NCBI GenBank assembly: GCA_017743275.1
Contig: JAGHZG010000166.1
Coordinates: 1-5,114 of the forward strand
Length of the DNA stretch: 5,114 nt
Source: Chloroflexota bacterium
Lineage (GTDB): Bacteria > Chloroflexota > Anaerolineae > B4-G1 > DUEL01
Reading direction: 5' to 3'
Part shown: positions 3,588 to 5,114 of the stretch, piece by piece
Layout of the letters: each line of letters starts with the position of its first letter
Numbering within the stretch: position 1 is the stretch's first letter
Translations under genes and position numbers: made by a program
Notes under the pieces: model-generated
What the model saw: the letters and a program-made list of their open reading frames with translations, nothing else
Databases searched by the model: none
What the model was told of the DNA's origin: nothing

Positions 3588-3885
3588 TACCCTCCCCGGT
3601 CGGCAGAGGGACGTTGACTCTCTCACTCCCCTTGTTCCCTTCTCCCCGGCTTAAGAATATTGTTTTTGTGGCGGCGGCGAAGCCGCTGTTATAAAAACAA
3701 TATTTCTTTTACCCCCTCCTCTCCGGCAGGAAGGCCTGCCCCGACTTTCTCAGCACCCTCCCTCGGAGAAGGGGAGAAGAGGAGGAGTTTGAGGGCGGCA
3801 GATTCGCCGCCGCCTCCATCCCCCCTGATCTCCCCCCTCTACTGGCCGAAGGCCAGGAGAGGGGGGCTGGGAGAGGAGTGAGGCA
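3588..3885. repeat. Gene-free cluster of nested hairpin repeats (REP-like mosaic)
   Basis: The 379 bp between the vapB remnant and the substrate-binding protein gene hold no convincing gene; the open frames there are low in complexity (Pro/Ser/Arg-rich) and lie across repeats. The strand is split into C/T-rich and G/A-rich arms. Visible hairpins are 3655-3705 (listed separately), 3725-3740 (GGCAGG/CCTGCC), 3794-3811 (GGCGGC/GCCGCC) and 3832-3866. The last has arms of 16 with one mismatch, CTGGCC-GAA-GGCCAG inside and CCCCCCTCT/AGAGGGGGG outside. CTCACTCC (3622-3629) and GGAGTGAG (3875-3882) may be the outer ends of a compound element of about 260 bp. Motifs such as CCCTCTCC...GGAGAGGG recur as intergenic repeats in many GC-rich genomes. 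No transposase is visible. Confidence 0.7.
3655..3705 (+). repeat. 51-nt near-perfect hairpin with GAA triloop
   Basis: The outer arms AATATTGTTTTT (3656-3667) and AAAAACAATATT (3693-3704) match perfectly. Pairing continues inward without a break through 3668-3673 with 3687-3692, then GCGGC (3674-3678) with GCCGC (3682-3686), closing on GAA. The 24 pairs include five G-U pairs as plus-strand RNA (3655-3705, 3668-3692, 3670-3690, 3671-3689, 3673-3687). On the minus strand these become C-A mismatches. It is followed by CTTTT, so for plus-strand RNA it looks like a terminator, yet no plus-strand gene precedes it. Confidence 0.85.
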
Positions 3886-3902
3886 GGTAGTTACTGGAGA
3901 AG

Positions 3903-3931
3903 ATGATACCATAAATTGAGCGGGAGAGCAA
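3903..3931 (-). promoter_or_regulatory. Possible promoter facing the vapB remnant
   Basis: On the minus strand TTGCTC (3931-3926) and TATCAT (3908-3903) are 17 bp apart, with TGG before the -10 box. The start would be near 3896, just outside the repeat cluster. Leftward transcription would cross the cluster and reach vapB about 340 bp later. It begins right after the stop of the substrate-binding protein gene. The -35 match is only fair. Confidence 0.35.
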
Positions 3932-3934
3932 TTT

Positions 3935-5114
3935 TCACTCCGGGGTAACCCGCCACTCTCCGATGTTCCAGAAGGGAGCGCCCCGCCAGGGGCGCGGGCC
4001 GGCGAGGTCTGACCGCACCAGCCAGAGGTCCTCCCACCGACACAGGGGCACCCACCAGGCCTCCCGGCGGGCCATCTCCTGAATCTCTATCAGGATGGCC
4101 GCGCGCTCGTCGGGGTCCGGCGCATAGGCCTGGGCTGTCAGCAACCGGTCCAGTGTCTCATCGCAGACCCCGGCGGGGTTCTCGCCGCCCGGCCGCGCCT
4201 CCACGCATAGCCAGCGGGCGTCGTCCGGGTCGGGGTAGCCGGAGGGCTGGCCCGCCCAATGGGCCAGGTCCCACACCACCGGGTCCTCCCACGGCCGCTC
4301 CAGGGTGACCGTCTCCGCGCCGATGCCCAGTTTCCGCAGTGTCTGCGCCAGCGCGGCCTGAGCGGCCCCCCGTCCTGGCGGGGCGGCGTAGCGCAGGGTC
4401 AGGGTGATCCCGGCCCGCTCCCGGATGCCGTCCCCATCCGCGTCCCGCCAGCCGATCTCGTCCAGCATCCGGACGGCCTCCCGGACGGAAGGGGACGCCC
4501 TCGGGGCTGGACTCTCCCAGCGGGTCCCGCTGTAGAAACTCACTGCCGGGACTGCCCGGCCCGCCGTCAACGCCGCGCAGAGGGATTCCCGATCCAACGC
4601 AGTCGCCAGGGCTGCCCGCACGCGCGCCTCCTGGAGCGCCGGATGCCCCCGGCGCGGGTCCAGGTTGAAGAGCAGGGTCTCCACGTAGCCGGAGGGAGAC
4701 GCGATGAGCGCCGTCCCCTCCGGCGGGTCCCGTTGGGGAAGGCCGTCCGGGGCCAGGAAGGGGGAGAAGTCGGCGTCGCCGAAGGCCATAACGGTCCAGC
4801 GGGCCCGGGCGTCCGGCTGGGCGAAGACCCGTACCCGCTGGACCGCCGGGCTCCCCCGCCAGTAGTAGGGATTGGCAACGAAGACCAGCGCGCCTCCTTC
4901 CTCCCCAGCGAAGACGTACGGCCCGTTGCCTACCGTCGGCGCGCGGCTCCACCCTTCCTCGTCGGCCTCCAGCGCGTGGCGGGGGAGGACGAAGGGGAAA
5001 AGCATCGTTGGCCAGGGAGCGAAGGGACGGGTGAAAGTTACCCGGACAGTGCGGCTATCCAGCGCAACGACCTCTTCCAAAAAGGACGCGTGGGGAAAGA
5101 GCCCCTGCGCGGCG
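3935..5114 (-). CDS. ABC transporter substrate-binding protein, family 5 (peptide/nickel/oligosaccharide type), C-terminal part
   Basis: The frame is open to the right edge (reading AAQGLFPHASFLEEV at the edge), so the start, signal peptide or lipobox and roughly the first 150 residues are missing; a TTG at 5080 is internal and not a start. The visible 392 residues carry SBP_bac_5 landmarks: LDSRTVRVTFTRPFAPWP, then VGNGPYVF (residues 61-68 from the edge), NPYYWRG (81-87), LFNLDPRRGHPAL followed by VRAALATALDRE, and WRDADGDGIRERAG before a beta-rich stretch. Near the end WVPLCRWEDLWLVRSDL closes the lobe in the usual way. Such proteins bind a solute outside the cell and hand it to an ABC permease, in peptide, nickel or sugar uptake. 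The ligand cannot be read from the sequence, and no permease or ATPase gene is in the window. Codons are strongly GC-rich. No clear terminator follows; the hairpins of the adjacent repeat cluster may serve. Confidence 0.93.
   Translation of the reverse strand, partial: AAQGLFPHASFLEEVVALDSRTVRVTFTRPFAPWPTMLFPFVLPRHALEADEEGWSRAPTVGNGPYVFAGEEGGALVFVANPYYWRGSPAVQRVRVFAQPDARARWTVMAFGDADFSPFLAPDGLPQRDPPEGTALIASPSGYVETLLFNLDPRRGHPALQEARVRAALATALDRESLCAALTAGRAVPAVSFYSGTRWESPAPRASPSVREAVRMLDEIGWRDADGDGIRERAGITLTLRYAAPPGRGAAQAALAQTLRKLGIGAETVTLERPWEDPVVWDLAHWAGQPSGYPDPDDARWLCVEARPGGENPAGVCDETLDRLLTAQAYAPDPDERAAILIEIQEMARREAWWVPLCRWEDLWLVRSDLAGPRPWRGAPFWNIGEWRVTPE

Noticed and set aside
3482..3912. Short open frames on both strands in the repeat cluster as small genes
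   Set aside because: Their products are Pro/Ser/Arg/Gly-rich reflections of the C/T- and G/A-rich hairpin arms, with no ribosome sites and no domain.

Overview
The window looks like a chromosomal segment of a GC-rich, probably anaerobic or microaerophilic bacterium, most likely a member of the Chloroflexota (Anaerolineae or a relative). This assignment is an inference. It rests on GC-rich coding sequence with AT-rich promoter gaps, a one-domain superoxide reductase, and three kinds of dispersed repeat that I recall from such genomes: a TGTCATTGCGAG inverted repeat, an ACGTGAA heptamer array, and C/G-rich hairpin clusters. A VapBC remnant of a type common there adds to it. No 16S rRNA or other phylogenetic marker is present.

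Left block (1-733, all minus strand). A tRNA-Lys(CUU) gene with its own promoter is followed, with no terminator between, by a 73-residue HTH protein whose Shine-Dalgarno is partly buried in a small hairpin. A strong intrinsic terminator comes next. Beyond it are a second small HTH protein (87 residues) and, overlapping its end by 13 nt, the first 26 codons of a PH-domain-like membrane protein that runs off the left edge.

Centre-left (734-1536, plus strand). A near-consensus promoter, divergent from the tRNA promoter, drives a two-gene unit: a 58-residue cysteine-rich metal-binding protein, then a class II superoxide reductase with a complete iron-ligand set. A 16-bp-stem terminator ends the unit.

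Centre (1558-3143, minus strand). A 90-bp inverted repeat lies between the superoxide reductase and the convergent nadE. nadE (ammonia-dependent NAD synthase) is preceded by a heptamer repeat array and by a nicotinamidase-like isochorismatase-fold hydrolase. The two genes plausibly form an NAD salvage pair.

Right (3163-5114). A decayed vapBC pair follows: the antitoxin has an amber codon where tryptophan is expected, and only the first third of the PIN toxin remains. Next comes an approximately 300-bp gene-free tract of nested hairpin repeats, then the C-terminal 392 residues of a family 5 ABC-transporter substrate-binding protein that runs off the right edge.

I see no clearly new multi-gene defence or metabolic system. 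The most interesting points are the small Cys-rich partner of the superoxide reductase, the tRNA-HTH transcription unit with a hidden ribosome site, and a 51-nt hairpin whose G-U pairs make it a good fold on one strand only.
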